NCBI GenBank assembly: GCA_002347685.1
Contig: DDWS01000042.1
Coordinates: 1-64,000 of the forward strand
DNA: 64,000 bases
Direction: 5' to 3'
Origin: Syntrophaceae bacterium UBA2280
GTDB lineage: Bacteria; Desulfobacterota; Syntrophia; Syntrophales; Smithellaceae
The position numbers and the translations under genes were made by a program. Of the stretch, positions 44,415-53,210 are shown piece after piece (the stretch's first letter is position 1; the number at the start of each line of letters is the position of its first letter). The notes below the pieces were generated by a model that saw only the letters and a list, made by a program, of their open reading frames with translations, made no database searches and was not told where the DNA came from.

Positions 44415-45839
44415 TTATGATCCACTGTTTTCATAGTCATCTCCAGGAATCCCCGGGGACCGTTCGTGCATCCTTCCTCGTGCCAGCGACGCGAAAATGC
44501 CGAAAATGCAGATGACGGCGAGAATACCGAAAATCAGCCTGCCGCTGGAAATCAGCTTTCCGCCGGTTTTAACCGACAGGCTTTGATCACCGATGATGAC
44601 GGCAAAGACCAGCATGGCAATGCCCATGCTCAGCATCTGTCCCAGCATCCTCATCGTCGCCAGGGTGGCCGAAGCGACACCATAGTAACGATTTTCCACC
44701 GAGCTCATGATCGCGTTGACATTCGGCGACGAAAAAAACGCGAAGCCGACGCCCAGCACCGCCAGGGATGTCACGACCTGCGCAAGAGGCGTGTCGGCCT
44801 GCATCCAGGTGAGGGATATCAGGCCGATGACCGTCAGCATCATGCCGATCGAGGCAATGACCCGCGGCTCATAGCGGTCGGAGAGACGTCCGGCCAGCGG
44901 CGAAAACAGCGCCTGAAGTAGAGGTTCCACAACCAGGACCATGCCGGCCTGAAGCGGCGTCAGCATTTTCACATGCTGCAGAAACAGGCTCAGTATAAAC
45001 GTAATCGCAAACGTTGCGCAATAGTTAATCAGTGCGGCAAGATTGGAAAAGGCGAAAACACGGTTGGCCTTAAACAATCGGATATTGATGAGCGGGAAGG
45101 GATTCATCGACTGCTGCCGGACAAAAAAAACCAGACCCGCCACACCGGCGGCAATCCAGACGGCGGCGGCTAAAGAAGGCAAAACGGAAAACCCATACAT
45201 CAGAGAAAACAGGGCGACCGCATAAAGCGCCGCGCCCGGCCAGTCGAATACCTCACCGCTTGCGGCGGCATCCGGCTGTGTGCCTATGCCCATAGCCAGG
45301 GCAGCGACCAGCGCGCCCAAAAGCGCAGTAAAAATAAAAATACTTTCCCAGCCGAGATGCTGCACGAGCATGCCGCCGACAAACGGGCCGATCGTCAGAC
45401 CGATATAAACTCCGGCAATATTGATGCCCAGAATTTTTCCGCGGATTTCCGGCGGGTAAGCGGAAATCAGCATGGCTGTGCCCGTGCCGAAGGTCATGGC
45501 CGCCCCGACGCCCTGCACGGCGCGAAGCGCAATGAACACGCCCTGATTTGGCGAGCCGATGCAGGCCAGTGAACCGGCCGCGAAGATTACCGCGCCGGTC
45601 AAGAATATCTTTTTTCGTCCGATCAAATCGGCAAGCCTGCCTGCCGGAACCAGTACCATAGCCGCGGCCAGCAAAAATGCCGAGGCCACCCAGGTTACGG
45701 ATAACGCTGACATTGAAAACGCGGCGCTGATCGTCGGCAGTGCAACATTGACCGCCGAACCCATAAATGGCATCAGAAAGGCGGCCAGCGTTGCCGCGGC
45801 AAGCAACATCGTGCGCCTATTTCCGGGATTCATGCCCAC
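44415..45839 (-). CDS. MFS drug-efflux-type transporter (DHA2, EmrB/QacA-like)
   Basis: A 474-residue major facilitator with about 14 hydrophobic helices. The loop 2-3 motif is GRLADLIGRKKIF, and motif C, typical of antiporters, is in GVYIGLTIGPFVGGML. A second copy of the cytoplasmic loop motif appears as GRLSDRYEPRV. It probably exports toxic compounds by proton exchange; the substrate is unknown. The open frame starts at GTG 45839; ATG 45833 two codons later is equally possible. It begins 12 nt after the ThyX-like gene, suggesting co-transcription. Confidence 0.9.
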   Translation of the reverse strand: MGMNPGNRRTMLLAAATLAAFLMPFMGSAVNVALPTISAAFSMSALSVTWVASAFLLAAAMVLVPAGRLADLIGRKKIFLTGAVIFAAGSLACIGSPNQGVFIALRAVQGVGAAMTFGTGTAMLISAYPPEIRGKILGINIAGVYIGLTIGPFVGGMLVQHLGWESIFIFTALLGALVAALAMGIGTQPDAAASGEVFDWPGAALYAVALFSLMYGFSVLPSLAAAVWIAAGVAGLVFFVRQQSMNPFPLINIRLFKANRVFAFSNLAALINYCATFAITFILSLFLQHVKMLTPLQAGMVLVVEPLLQALFSPLAGRLSDRYEPRVIASIGMMLTVIGLISLTWMQADTPLAQVVTSLAVLGVGFAFFSSPNVNAIMSSVENRYYGVASATLATMRMLGQMLSMGIAMLVFAVIIGDQSLSVKTGGKLISSGRLIFGILAVICIFGIFASLARGRMHERSPGIPGDDYENSGS

Positions 45840-45851
45840 CAGGTCACCCGC

Positions 45852-47309
45852 TTAAGAACGTTTGGGGAAAATGCTTGCGTAACGCGCCGAAAAGCCGTCT
45901 TTGCCGCAGGCGGCCATCAAAGTCAGCGGCATCACCGGCCTTGCCTGCCTGAGCATTTTTTCGGCAAGTACGCGGATGTCCCACTGGGCGTGCGCGTCCG
46001 CGCGCAGGCGCGCGACATGGTACAACTCGCGGGCGTTGAGTTTCATAAAAACCCGTTTGCGATGGGCGTTGGTCAGCACGTAGGCGGCGGCTTCGGGGTT
46101 CTTTTGTTTAATCAGGTCGTAGACACGGTTTGTTTTTCTCATGAGGTTTTGAAAATCTTTTTGCCGGCCGATGGCCCGCAAGGCAGGCGGGACAGTAACG
46201 CCGAGCGCGGGGTCGTAATCCTGAGTCATGATCGTAGCCATGCGGTGGCGCTTGAGCTGTGCGAAACAGCTGGCGCTCATCACCAGTTCAAAGTGCAGAT
46301 CGACATTTTCCAGCTCGCGCAATACCGCATCATAGGGCTGCAAATGCTTAAATGCAGCTTTGAAAAGGGACTTGCGTTCCCGGGTACTCATTTTTTTTGC
46401 CTGCCTCATGCATTGGCTGTAATCAAGGCCGGATGTGGAAAAAAGAAGCGCGGCCGCCGCCTGCGTATCAGCGTCGCGCGTGGCGGAAATCAGGCGGACG
46501 GTGGCCGCAAGACTTGCCTTTGGCCGGTCCAGCCTTTGGCCGATCGCCCGAAGGTCGGATCGCGTCAGACGGTCATAGTCGGTCGCTTCGGTGTAGCGGA
46601 TCAGCGAAGGCGCAATGTCCCTGGTCACCTCGTAGAGTTTTTCACTGTAGAGACGCGCCTCGGCAAGCGGCAGTGCGGAAAGCCTGCGCAGCATCAGCTC
46701 GAGGTTACGGGCATTGATGGTCATGCCCAACTGCGTTTCGGTGGAAAGGGAAATGGCATAGCGCGCGTCTTCTTTGGCCCAGCCCTCCAGCATGGATTTA
46801 TTGGCGGGATCGGCGGCCAGCGCCTTGTTTTGTTCAAACACATAGGGACGCAGCTCTTCATAGAGCCGCGCGTAAAAATCGTTCTGCATTTCGACGGTTT
46901 CGGTGAAAACGCCGGCAAGCTCCAGCCTGCGGATTTCCTCCGGCACGACAAAATCTTTATCGAACAATACGTAGCGCTGGGATTTTTCGGTGTAGGAACA
47001 CAGGCGGAATTTTTCGATTTCCTCCACCAGCAGACGGGAAACGCCGATGACGTCGATGTTGAAGACTGCGTGCTCGGCAACTGAGCTATGCCCCATGTCA
47101 AAAACAATGTTTCGGTTGGATTTGCGGGCCTTGTCCACTTCGGCGCGCGCGTCGCGGCGCAATTCATCCACCGCTTTGGGACTGCGGCTGATACGCGCGT
47201 ACGCCGCGGAAATCGTTTCCGGCGTCAAATCCTGACCGTAAACACATCGGTCTTTGAGTTCACGAATCAAATCATAATCAATGTTGTAACCGGCAAGAAG
47301 AATTTTCAT
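45852..47309 (-). CDS. Tandem ThyX-like (flavin-dependent thymidylate synthase family) protein
   Basis: 485 residues, about twice the length of a normal ThyX. The N-terminal half has GHSSVAEHAVFNIDV followed by KFRLCSYTEKSQRY (100-113). This matches the ThyX signature RHRxxSxNExSxRY except that the first RH is KF and N is T. The C-terminal half has RHR at 354-356 (KRHRMATIMTQDYDP) but has lost the Ser/Asn-Glu/Arg part. It also has NARELYHVARLRADAHAQWDIR, the usual ThyX C-terminal element. Each half keeps a different part of the flavin/dUMP signature. It may be a paired-domain thymidylate synthase or a repurposed protein. Coupled to the MFS gene downstream. Confidence 0.8.
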   Translation of the reverse strand: MKILLAGYNIDYDLIRELKDRCVYGQDLTPETISAAYARISRSPKAVDELRRDARAEVDKARKSNRNIVFDMGHSSVAEHAVFNIDVIGVSRLLVEEIEKFRLCSYTEKSQRYVLFDKDFVVPEEIRRLELAGVFTETVEMQNDFYARLYEELRPYVFEQNKALAADPANKSMLEGWAKEDARYAISLSTETQLGMTINARNLELMLRRLSALPLAEARLYSEKLYEVTRDIAPSLIRYTEATDYDRLTRSDLRAIGQRLDRPKASLAATVRLISATRDADTQAAAALLFSTSGLDYSQCMRQAKKMSTRERKSLFKAAFKHLQPYDAVLRELENVDLHFELVMSASCFAQLKRHRMATIMTQDYDPALGVTVPPALRAIGRQKDFQNLMRKTNRVYDLIKQKNPEAAAYVLTNAHRKRVFMKLNARELYHVARLRADAHAQWDIRVLAEKMLRQARPVMPLTLMAACGKDGFSARYASIFPKRS

Positions 47310-47329
47310 TTTTTATCACTCTTTGTGGG

Positions 47330-48136
47330 TTAAAGTCTGACCGTTTCAACGCGCGCCAGCGTTCGGCCGAGGAAGCGCTCGCCGATGGCCTGAAAGCGGT
47401 ATGGAACGTCGCTGACGTAAAACAGGTAATCCGGCGGCGGCCCGCCGGTGTTGGCCATATTATCCCGCTGAATCAGATCGGCGGCGATCCGGGCCATCGC
47501 TTCGGCTGAATCGATCAACGAGACGGCCGGTCCGACGATATCCGAAAGCAGGCCCTTGATCAGCGGGTAATGGGTGCAACCCAGCACCAGCGTGTCGATA
47601 TGTTCGGCCATCACCGGCTTTAAATATTCCAAAGCGACGAGTCTTGTGGACTCATGATCGAGCCAGCCTTCTTCAACGTGCGGAACAAATAAAGGACAGG
47701 CCTGTGAAATAACCCTGGCGTCCGGATCCAGCAGATGAATCGCGCTGGCATAGGCGTTCGAATCAATAGTCGCCGGCGTGCCGATCACGCCAATGGACTT
47801 TGTGCGGCTTGCGGCAACGGCGTTTGCGGCGCCGGCGCCGATGACTTCCAAAACCGGTACAGAGGAGAGGTTCCGGATCGCCTGGCAGGCAACTGCCGCC
47901 ATGGTATTGCAGGCGACAATCAGCAGCTTGACGTCCTTTTTCAGCAGGAACTCAGCAATCTGCAGCGCATAGTGGTTGATGGTTTCCACGGATTTTATGC
48001 CGTAGGGCACGCGCGCGGTGTCACCGAAGTAAATAATGTTTTCAAACGGCAGGCGTTCCATAAGCGCGCGGGTAACGGTGAGACCGCCGATGCCGGAATC
48101 AAACACGCCGATGGCCCTGTCCTTTTGATCACTCAT
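47330..48136 (-). CDS. murI: Glutamate racemase
   Basis: About 268 residues. Supplies D-glutamate for peptidoglycan. Motifs are IGVFDSGIGGLTV, FGDTARVPYG and the two catalytic cysteines: Cys76 in VACNTMAA and Cys187 in LGCTHYPLI. Length is normal. I choose ATG 48136 (MSDQKDRAIGVFD), the usual family start, with AGGA 11 nt upstream. The open frame extends to 48163. It lies 20 nt upstream of the ThyX-like gene on the same strand, so the order murI, thyX-like, MFS may be one operon. Confidence 0.95.
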   Translation of the reverse strand: MSDQKDRAIGVFDSGIGGLTVTRALMERLPFENIIYFGDTARVPYGIKSVETINHYALQIAEFLLKKDVKLLIVACNTMAAVACQAIRNLSSVPVLEVIGAGAANAVAASRTKSIGVIGTPATIDSNAYASAIHLLDPDARVISQACPLFVPHVEEGWLDHESTRLVALEYLKPVMAEHIDTLVLGCTHYPLIKGLLSDIVGPAVSLIDSAEAMARIAADLIQRDNMANTGGPPPDYLFYVSDVPYRFQAIGERFLGRTLARVETVRL

Positions 48137-48295
48137 GGAAATTTTTTCCTGTATCGTCCACAAAGTCGTCGACTTTTTCCGGCTGTTCGGATAAAAACAT
48201 CCATTCGGTCGACGTGTAAAAGTGTGACGGTTTTACCATAACTCAACCAAACATGCCAAGATTTCTTCCGGCGGATACTTTGGCAGGAGATAGAC

Positions 48296-48754
48296 ATGCG
48301 CCTAAGAGAAAAGGAAATTTCAGACCCGCAGACTATCGATGCGATTCTGCAAAGCGCTTTGGTGTGCCGGATTGCGCTTGCTGCCGGCAATGCGCCTTAT
48401 GTCGTACCGGTCAATTTTGCCGTTAAAGACGGTGTGCTCTATTTTCATTCGGCTTTATCCGGCCGGAAGATAGACATGCTGCAGCAGAATGCTTCGGTCT
48501 GTTTTGAAGTCGATTTCCCCGGAGACCTGATTGCCGGCGAAAAAGCCTGTTCGTGGAGCATGAAATACCAAAGCGTGATCGGCTTCGGCCGGGCCTGCTT
48601 TATTGAAGAAAATCATGAAAAGATCCGGGCGCTCGACCTTTTATTGAAAAAATATTCCGGGTCGGATTCCTTTTCCTATGTTTCCGCGGCACTGGACAAA
48701 GTATGTGTGATTGGTGTAAAGATAGAGACCCTTTCGGGTAAGCAATCCTTTTGA
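48296..48754 (+). CDS. Pyridoxamine 5'-phosphate oxidase-like flavin-binding protein
   Basis: A 152-residue split-barrel protein of the PNPOx-like/nitroimidazole-resistance (Nim) group. Typical elements are ALVCRIALAAGNAPYVVPVNFAVKDGVLYFHSA (given here only as a pattern at residues 23-55) and the FMN-side KIDMLQQNASVCFEV. Such proteins bind FMN or haem and are often redox enzymes of unknown substrate. AGGAG precedes the ATG by 6 nt. The next gene follows after about 43 nt. Confidence 0.85.
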   Translation: MRLREKEISDPQTIDAILQSALVCRIALAAGNAPYVVPVNFAVKDGVLYFHSALSGRKIDMLQQNASVCFEVDFPGDLIAGEKACSWSMKYQSVIGFGRACFIEENHEKIRALDLLLKKYSGSDSFSYVSAALDKVCVIGVKIETLSGKQSF

Positions 48755-48797
48755 GAACCACCGTGTTTGGAGAGATGAACATTCAAGGAGGGCAGAA

Positions 48798-49202
48798 ATG
48801 CTGCAAAACAAAATTGTCATCCGCTACGCCGATGGTCGCCTTCTCAAGGGCATCACTACCGACTTTTTCCCCAATAAAGAGAGTTTTCATGTGTCGCTTG
48901 CGGGAGCGGCGCCGGAAAGCAAGCCGCGGGAAATCCGAATCCCCGATTTAAAAGCGATTTTCTTTGTCAAGGAATTTGACGGAAACCCGGATTATGACGA
49001 CAGGAAGGAATTCGATCCGGGGAAACCGGTGATCGGTCGTAAAATTTCCGTCGTTTTCAAAGACGGGGAGCTGATGGTGGGAACGACCAGTGGTTATCAA
49101 CCGGACAGGACCGGTTTTTTTATTAATCCCGCAGACCCGAAATCAAATATTGAACGCTGTTTTGTGGTGACGAAAGCAACGAGTGACGTGAAGCTGATGT
49201 AA
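48798..49202 (+). CDS. Hypothetical soluble protein with repeated beta motif
   Basis: 134 residues without signal peptide or membrane helix. It has two similar beta-rich halves: an N-terminal IRYADGRLLKGITTDFFPN and a later VVFKDGELMVGTTSGYQPD, each followed by a phrase about a residue-type FHVS/FFIN turn. This internal repeat suggests a barrel-like fold related to PilZ or LSm domains, but I cannot assign a family. GGAGG lies 6 nt upstream of the ATG. It lies between the flavin protein and a small membrane protein on one strand. Confidence 0.7.
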   Translation: MLQNKIVIRYADGRLLKGITTDFFPNKESFHVSLAGAAPESKPREIRIPDLKAIFFVKEFDGNPDYDDRKEFDPGKPVIGRKISVVFKDGELMVGTTSGYQPDRTGFFINPADPKSNIERCFVVTKATSDVKLM

Positions 49203-49261
49203 TGACGAGGGGGTAAACGCCTGGTCTTTAAAAACAATAGCGTTGAAAAGGAATCAAGATC

Positions 49262-49585
49262 ATGTCCGTTTTTGTACAGATCCTTTTATTGGTTGTCGCC
49301 TTTGTTGTCTTTGTCGTGCTGGCGATGTATCTGTCGGGCCTGGGACTTCAAAGGGTGTGCTTTAAGATCATCGCCGAATTGGAGGAGGCGCGGGCTTTCA
49401 GTGAGGCCAGAGCCGTCGCCCTTCAGGATGAGCGAAAAAATTTCTTTCGTGTCGGCACGAAAAACCTGAGACCCCGGGCGCTGGTTGTCCTGATTTCCGA
49501 CGGCCTGGTCTTTAAAGCTCCCAGCGGCAAATACTACCTCGATAAAGAAAAGCTTGCCGAGGTGAGAAGCAGTCTCAAGACATGA
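49262..49585 (+). CDS. Hypothetical membrane-anchored protein, 107 residues
   Basis: A strong N-terminal membrane helix (about residues 3-25, VFVQILLLVVAFVVFVVLAM) is followed by a coiled-coil-like stretch (IAELEEARAFSEARAVAL) and a small C-terminal module (RPRALVVLISDGLVFKAPSGKYYLDKE) that resembles a winged-helix-like fragment. AAGGAA precedes the ATG by 8 nt. Family not recognised. It ends 3 nt before the convergent gene, with no terminator seen between them. Confidence 0.65.
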   Translation: MSVFVQILLLVVAFVVFVVLAMYLSGLGLQRVCFKIIAELEEARAFSEARAVALQDERKNFFRVGTKNLRPRALVVLISDGLVFKAPSGKYYLDKEKLAEVRSSLKT

Positions 49586-49588
49586 CGA

Positions 49589-49951
49589 TCAGCGAATCGT
49601 GAGTTCCGATAACAGGTCCAGAATCCCATCGTTTGTGAAGAAGAATATTTCATGTGCAGTGACCTGCCGGGTTTTTCCGTCTGTGTTTCTGACAACGGGG
49701 ACAATTTCGATGGCGGTGATGTTCAGCCATATATCGTCCATGAGAATACGGATGACGGTGCCCTGCCCGTTGATCTCATGAAGAATTTTGTAAGACGTCA
49801 GCACCTGGGCAATAAAATCGTTTTTTTGTCCCGTCACGTAGGCCGCCCGTTGCGAAAGCGCCCGAATCTTGCCGTATTCCTGTGCCTGCGCCATGCATTG
49901 AAAAGAAAAAAATAAAACTGCCGAAAGTAACGCGATACGAAATGTATTCAT
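49589..49951 (-). CDS. Hypothetical secreted protein, 120 residues
   Basis: An N-terminal signal peptide (FRIALLSAVLFFSFQCMAQA, cleavage expected after AQA near residue 23) is followed by a mature domain of about 97 residues with no motif I know. The start has a GGGGG-rich site upstream. It lies divergent from the acyl-CoA dehydrogenase-etf operon and is probably exported to the periplasm. No cysteine pair or lipobox is present in the mature part. Confidence 0.65.
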   Translation of the reverse strand: MNTFRIALLSAVLFFSFQCMAQAQEYGKIRALSQRAAYVTGQKNDFIAQVLTSYKILHEINGQGTVIRILMDDIWLNITAIEIVPVVRNTDGKTRQVTAHEIFFFTNDGILDLLSELTIR

Positions 49952-50052
49952 GTCAGACCCCCGTTATGATCAGCCGCTTGCGGATTTCGCAGGGTACTTA
50001 TATTACATCGGCGAATATCAGGCAATTGATTATCACAGGCATACGAGGGATT

Positions 50053-50081
50053 TTGACGGTTCTGTGAAAAGGTCGTATAAG
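50053..50081 (+). promoter_or_regulatory. Sigma-70 promoter of the ACAD-etfBA operon
   Basis: TTGACG at 50053-50058, exactly 17 nt, then TATAAG at 50076-50081: five of six matches in each box. It lies 112 nt upstream of the TTG start, and no -24/-12 element is seen, so this operon appears to be outside the sigma-54 group. Confidence 0.6.
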
Positions 50082-50192
50082 CGCCTAGATTATTTTATGA
50101 CAATATGATTGACAATGCTGATTCTTTTTTCTATAAGCCATTAAAATCGCAGAACCAATTCCTATTGGCTTTGAATTTTCAGGAGAGACATT

Positions 50193-51344
50193 TTGCAATT
50201 CAACCCTTGCTTGAAGCATAAGCTGATCCGCGCAACGACACGGAATTTCGCCGAGACGCAGCTGGCTCCGATTGCCGCTGAGATTGATCAAAACAGGATC
50301 TTTCCGCACGACGCGATCAATAAAATGAAGGAACTTAACTATTTCGGTCTGCAGGCCCCAAAGCAATACGGCGGTGCGGCGCTCGATTCCATTAGCGCGG
50401 CTATCGTGGTGGAAGAAATCTCCCGCGTATGCGCGGCGGTGGGTCTTTGTGTGACGGTTCATAACGGCGTGGCTGTCTATCCCTTATTGCAATTCGCAAG
50501 CGAAGCGCAGAAAGAAAAGTATCTGCCCAAACTGGCATCGGGGAGTGTCATCGGCGCTTTCAGCCTCACGGAGGCCAATGCGGGTTCCGATGCGGGCAGC
50601 GTTGAAATGACCGCCGTGAAAAACGGGAAGGATTTTGTCCTCAACGGCACAAAAATATTTGTGACCAACGGCGGTGTCTGCGATGTGGCCTTGATCTTTG
50701 CCCTGACGTCTTTGCCGGAAAAAAATCTGCAAAGCAGCGTGTTCATCGTGGAGAGTCAGTTGCCGGGATTTCTGCGCGGTGAGCTCGAAGACCTCTGCGG
50801 CATGCGTGCCAATCCCGTTTCCTCATTGTTTCTGGAAGACTGTCGTGTACCGGAAGACAACCTTCTGGGAAGGCTTGGCGACGGCATGAAAATCGGGTTG
50901 GCAACACTCGACAACGGTCGCATCGGCGTGGCCGCCCAGGCTCTGGGTATTGCGCAGGGCGCGATGGAGGCGGCGGTAAAGTACGCCAAAGAGCGGCAGC
51001 AGTTTAAAAAACCCATTGCCTCCCAACAGACGATCCAGAACTATATTGCCGATATGGCCACCGAAATCATGGCGGCGCGCCTGCTTCTGTATCGCGCCTG
51101 TGAGTTGAAAGATTCAGGGGCGGCGTTCGGCTGCGAGGCTTCGATGTCGAAGCTCTACTGCAGTTCTGTCGCCTCCAGGGTAACGGGGCTGGCCGTTCAG
51201 ATTCATGGCGGCTACGGCTACAGCAAGGAATATGACGTGGAACGCTATTTCCGCGACGCTAAAGTAACGGAAATTTACGAGGGGACCAGCGAAATCCAGC
51301 GTATGGTCATCGCCCGCGCGATTCTGTCTCAACCGATCATGTGA
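50193..51344 (+). CDS. Acyl-CoA dehydrogenase (short/medium-chain type)
   Basis: A 383-residue FAD acyl-CoA dehydrogenase. Motifs are SLTEANAGSDAG, FVTNGGVCDVA, IHGGYGYSKEYDVERYFRD and the catalytic Glu in TEIYEGTSEIQRM. At the position where the two glutaryl-CoA dehydrogenase-like proteins of this window have Arg, this one reads SRVCAAVGLCVTVH, with Gly, so it should act on unsubstituted acyl-CoA such as butyryl-CoA. The start is TTG 50193 with AGGAG 6-7 nt upstream. It is followed by etfB after 6 nt, so it donates electrons to this ETF. Confidence 0.93.
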   Translation: MQFNPCLKHKLIRATTRNFAETQLAPIAAEIDQNRIFPHDAINKMKELNYFGLQAPKQYGGAALDSISAAIVVEEISRVCAAVGLCVTVHNGVAVYPLLQFASEAQKEKYLPKLASGSVIGAFSLTEANAGSDAGSVEMTAVKNGKDFVLNGTKIFVTNGGVCDVALIFALTSLPEKNLQSSVFIVESQLPGFLRGELEDLCGMRANPVSSLFLEDCRVPEDNLLGRLGDGMKIGLATLDNGRIGVAAQALGIAQGAMEAAVKYAKERQQFKKPIASQQTIQNYIADMATEIMAARLLLYRACELKDSGAAFGCEASMSKLYCSSVASRVTGLAVQIHGGYGYSKEYDVERYFRDAKVTEIYEGTSEIQRMVIARAILSQPIM

Positions 51345-51350
51345 GAAGGT

Positions 51351-52184
51351 ATGCTGAATATTGTAGTGTGTATCAAACAGGTGCCGATGGTCACCGAACT
51401 GCCCTGGGATGAAAAATCAGCAACGCTTAGACGCGATCTGGCGGCGGGGATGATGAATCCCGCCTGCAAGCATGCTGTGGAGGCGGCGCTGCAAATGAAA
51501 GAAAAGCACGGGGCGGTTGTCACCGTGCTGACGATGGGACCGCCGGTGGCCGAAGAAGTTCTGCGTGAGGCTCTTGCGATGGGCGTGGACGGGGGTCTTT
51601 TGATCAGTGATAGACTTTTAGCCGGATCTGATACCTATGCCACATCATTTATCCTGGCTGAGGCGGTTCGAAAAGCCTGCCCGCAGTTTGACTTGATTTT
51701 ATGCGGTGCCTATACGTCGGACAGTGAAACTGCGCAGGTCGGTCCGCAAATGGCCGAAGAGCTGAACCTGCCGGCGGCGGCGTACGCGGAAAATCTTGAA
51801 ATCAATGGCCGGACGCTGCGCGTCCGCCGTCTGGTGGATAATTTCCGCGAAACGCTGGAGATGGAATTCCCTGCACTGGTGACCGTTTCCATGGAGAAGT
51901 ACTCACCCCGTTACGCCTCGTTTCGGGGTCTGGAAGAGGCGTTTTCAGATCGAGACATTTTCGTCTTCAATGCGCAGGATTTGGGAATTACGCCGGAGAA
52001 CCTTGCCGGTCATGGGTCCCGGACGAAGGTACGCAAAGTTTTTATCCGCAAAGCGCAAAAGCAGAATGTGATGATTACAGGTGCCGCGGCCAGTGCAGCC
52101 GGTGAATTTCTGGACCGCTATCAGGGGATGATCAGCGCGGCCATTGGGAAATCCATTGAATCAAAAAAGAAAGCTGTTGAATAG
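51351..52184 (+). CDS. etfB: Electron transfer flavoprotein beta subunit
   Basis: A 277-residue EtfB. It binds the nucleotide (AMP or, in bifurcating types, FAD) and docks to acyl-CoA dehydrogenases. Family marks are NIVVCIKQVP at the start, GGLLISDRLLAGSDTYATSF, and LILCGAYTSDSETAQVGPQMAEEL near residue 120. The protein is somewhat longer than the 250-260 of typical aerobic EtfB at its C-terminus. It is sandwiched between the acyl-CoA dehydrogenase and etfA in one operon. Electrons would go on to a membrane or ferredoxin/NAD acceptor not encoded here. Confidence 0.95.
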   Translation: MLNIVVCIKQVPMVTELPWDEKSATLRRDLAAGMMNPACKHAVEAALQMKEKHGAVVTVLTMGPPVAEEVLREALAMGVDGGLLISDRLLAGSDTYATSFILAEAVRKACPQFDLILCGAYTSDSETAQVGPQMAEELNLPAAAYAENLEINGRTLRVRRLVDNFRETLEMEFPALVTVSMEKYSPRYASFRGLEEAFSDRDIFVFNAQDLGITPENLAGHGSRTKVRKVFIRKAQKQNVMITGAAASAAGEFLDRYQGMISAAIGKSIESKKKAVE

Positions 52185-52192
52185 GAACATCG

Positions 52193-53200
52193 TTGAGCAT
52201 GAAGGAAAAACAAAAAAGCATTTGGGTTTTCGGTGATTACCGCAACTACTATCAAAATCGCGTAACGCTGCAGTTGCTCTCCAAGGCTGTTGATCTGGCG
52301 CGCCCGATGAACGCGGAAGTCTGCGCAGTCGTGATCGGCTGTGACATCGACGAATGGATCATGGAATATACCGCGCATGGCGCAGACAGAATTCTGGCCA
52401 TCGATCATCCTTCGTTGATCGGGTACAGCACCGAATATTATCTGTCATTGGTCGAGCAGCTTGTCGGGCAAAGGGATCCTGACATTCTTCTCATCGGCGC
52501 TACGGATTTCGGTCGGGAATTCGCGCCGAGGCTGGCCAAACGATTAAAGACCGGTTTGTCCGCGGATTGCGTAGGTCTTGATATCACTCCGGAAGGCCTC
52601 CTGGTGCAGATTGCGCCGTCGTTCGGCGGCAACATGCTTGCGGAAATCGTCACGGAAAAACATCGTCCGCAGATGGCCACCGTGCGTCCCGGTACGTTTA
52701 AGGAAATTCCGCATAATCATGAACGCACCGCCATTGTGGAGCGTTTGCCTCTGCCGGACAACCTTTCTGCACCCCGGGTCCGCGTTGTGGAGTATGAGCG
52801 TGCCGTAGAGCGTGAGCATACCATTGAAAATGCCTCGGTCATCGTCTGCGGCGGACGCGGCATGGGCAATAGAAACAATTTTAAAAAACTCAAAGAACTG
52901 GCCAATCTGCTGGGCGGAGATGTCGGCGCGACGCGCCCTGTCGTTTACGCGGGATGGGCGGATCACGGCGCCCTGGTTGGGCAGGCGGGCAAGCACATCA
53001 AACCGAAAATCCTTTTTTCCTTTGGAATCAGCGGGGCGATTCAGCACACGGCCGGACTGGGCGAAGCTAATTTCATCGTCGCGATCAATAAAAACCCCCA
53101 GGCCACGATGATGAAAATGGCGGATGTCGCCATTTCAGCCGATGCAGGGGATCTGCTTGGTTCCCTGATTAAGGAACTTAAAAAACGCATCCGGGAATAA
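52193..53200 (+). CDS. etfA: Electron transfer flavoprotein alpha subunit
   Basis: A 335-residue EtfA. The C-terminal FAD domain shows VIVCGGRGMG, RPVVYAGWADHGALVGQAGK, KILFSFGISGAIQHTAGL and INKNPQATMMKMAD. These are the classic FAD-binding motifs, slightly altered: the normal SRxxVDxGW reads RPVVYAGW here. The start is TTG 52193 with AGGA 6 nt upstream; ATG 52199 two codons later is the alternative. It completes the ACAD-etfB-etfA operon and meets the DUF2179 gene tail to tail. Confidence 0.95.
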   Translation: MSMKEKQKSIWVFGDYRNYYQNRVTLQLLSKAVDLARPMNAEVCAVVIGCDIDEWIMEYTAHGADRILAIDHPSLIGYSTEYYLSLVEQLVGQRDPDILLIGATDFGREFAPRLAKRLKTGLSADCVGLDITPEGLLVQIAPSFGGNMLAEIVTEKHRPQMATVRPGTFKEIPHNHERTAIVERLPLPDNLSAPRVRVVEYERAVEREHTIENASVIVCGGRGMGNRNNFKKLKELANLLGGDVGATRPVVYAGWADHGALVGQAGKHIKPKILFSFGISGAIQHTAGLGEANFIVAINKNPQATMMKMADVAISADAGDLLGSLIKELKKRIRE

Positions 53201-53210
53201 GCTGATTCTT

